Below the pieces are notes generated by a model that worked only from the letters and a program-made list of their open reading frames with translations, was not told where the DNA came from and searched no databases. DNA of 5,015 nucleotides. Origin: an uncultured Erysipelotrichaceae bacterium (GTDB lineage: Bacteria > Bacillota_I > Bacilli_A > RF39 > UBA660). This document shows positions 4,319-5,015 of the stretch, one piece after another (position 1 is the stretch's first letter; each line of letters opens with the position of its first letter). The position numbers were made by a program, and so were the translations under genes. The stretch lies in NCBI GenBank assembly GCA_902783405.1, contig CACZQZ010000038.1, positions 1 through 5,015 of the forward strand. Direction: 5' to 3'.

Positions 4319-5015
4319 ATTTATATTTTTTAATCAATAATATTATCTTTTCTAACAACTGACTTTTATAAACTTTCTTTTGATATAAACAATTTTTATT
4401 TAAACACTTATAAATATCAAAACCATTAGCGTTTCTATATTTATAAATAACAAAACTATTACATTTTGGACAATTAAAAATAGGTGTTTTTTTCTTTAAA
4501 TTTGTCGTTTTAAAAAAGCAATGTTCACATTCATAATACTTGATTTTTTCATCTATTGTTTTCATCCATAATTTATTTTTACAGTTCGGACAAATATATT
4601 TAGAAGCTATTTTTTCTTCATATACAAATATCTTTTTATGCGATAAAACTCCTCTTTCATTTTTAATTTCATTTATAAATATAGAAGGTTTATTTTTAGG
4701 AACTGCTATATAAAATTTATTTTTAGTTCTAGTTAAAGCTACATAAAAAAGTCTTCTTTCTTCTGGGTAAAGAATTCCTTCATTCATTTCATTTTTAAGT
4801 ATTTTAAAAACATCTTCATCTTTTATAAGTGATGGAAAACCATATGCTTTATTAGAAGCATTTATCAAAATACAATCATCAAACCCAAGTCCTTTAGAAC
4901 TATGAACAGTCAAAAAAGTTATATTGGCTTTAGGACAAGTTGTACATATAAGTTTACCACTTTCTATTTTAAAAAAAGAACTTTTTAGTAAACTATTCAC
5001 GTCTTCCTTATATCT
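4317..5015 (-). CDS. UvrD-family (helicase IV-like) SF1 helicase with two C-terminal zinc ribbons, 5' end outside window
   Basis: The frame is open to the right edge, giving 232 visible residues (numbered from the first one). The upstream part with the Walker A and B motifs lies outside. Helicase motif V is ITFLTVHSSKGLGFD (32-46) and motif VI is EERRLFYVALTRTKN (85-99), with the arginine finger in ALTR. The following NKPSIFINEI resembles the PSPFVEIL stretch after motif VI in E. coli helicase IV. The tail has two zinc ribbons: CPNC with CEHC (Cys142, 145, 163, 166) and CPKC with a C-x4-C pair (Cys182, 185, 204, 209), the latter like topoisomerase I C4 fingers. The protein should be a 3'-5' ATP-dependent DNA translocase in repair or recombination, the ribbons aiding nucleic-acid contact. 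A GTG at 5000 is not a credible start because the helicase core is incomplete there. It converges on the lipoprotein gene. Confidence 0.9.
   Translation of the reverse strand, partial: RYKEDVNSLLKSSFFKIESGKLICTTCPKANITFLTVHSSKGLGFDDCILINASNKAYGFPSLIKDEDVFKILKNEMNEGILYPEERRLFYVALTRTKNKFYIAVPKNKPSIFINEIKNERGVLSHKKIFVYEEKIASKYICPNCKNKLWMKTIDEKIKYYECEHCFFKTTNLKKKTPIFNCPKCNSFVIYKYRNANGFDIYKCLNKNCLYQKKVYKSQLLEKIILLIKKYK

Noticed and set aside
4317..5000. A complete small zinc-ribbon protein starting at the GTG at 5000
   Set aside because: The frame stays open to the window edge and the visible part begins in the middle of a helicase core, so it is a fragment of a larger gene.
1..5015. CRISPR arrays, tRNA or rRNA genes, insertion sequences, attachment sites
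   Set aside because: No regularly spaced repeats, cloverleaf-forming segments, transposase or integrase motifs, or terminal inverted repeats were seen on either strand.

Overview
The window is strongly AT-rich. All predicted tryptophans are TGG and the genes stay open under the standard bacterial code, so it does not look like a UGA-Trp mycoplasma. The AT bias, a MucBP-like surface repeat protein, a DUF368 protein and Shine-Dalgarno sequences of the GGTGATCC type point to a low-GC Bacillota, perhaps an uncultured gut Bacilli or Mollicutes-related lineage. The lineage is inferred from style, not from a phylogenetic marker.

Left half (1-2460, minus strand): a compact metal-resistance operon. 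A near-consensus sigma-A promoter (TTGACG-17-TATAAT) drives an SmtB/CzrA-type ArsR repressor. The repressor overlaps by four bases (ATGA) a P1B-2 Zn/Cd/Pb-exporting ATPase. A palindromic operator (TATGAA-N6-TTCATA) lies at the predicted transcription start, and the repressor keeps a complete alpha-5 metal site (Asp-x-His-x10-His-x2-Glu). The expected circuit is repression without metal and derepression of repressor plus pump when Zn or Cd rises. The pump has no N-terminal metal-binding domain. A DUF368 membrane protein follows 43 bases downstream and runs off the left edge; a weak terminator-like hairpin lies between.

Middle (2461-3634, plus strand): positions 2453-2520 show no feature I can support. 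A 226-residue protein of unknown function (2544-3224) carries two diverged MucBP-like repeats. It is followed by 410 bases without a gene. That gap holds the least explained signal in the window: a self-contained transcription unit with promoter, about 120 nt of structured RNA and a strong terminator, in which the U-tract is complementary to an A-rich segment near the 5' end. I do not recognise the RNA family. A second, weaker set of promoter-like and hairpin elements follows at 3408-3494. Positions 3495-3598 are AT-rich and show nothing clear.

Right part (3635-5015): a lipoprotein of unknown function converges on the 3' end of a UvrD/helicase IV-like superfamily 1 helicase that ends in two C4 zinc ribbons and enters from the right edge. 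The two share a hairpin terminator at 4293-4318.

The metal operon is a familiar arrangement with clear regulatory parts. The best candidate for something undescribed is the small RNA at about 3276-3395.
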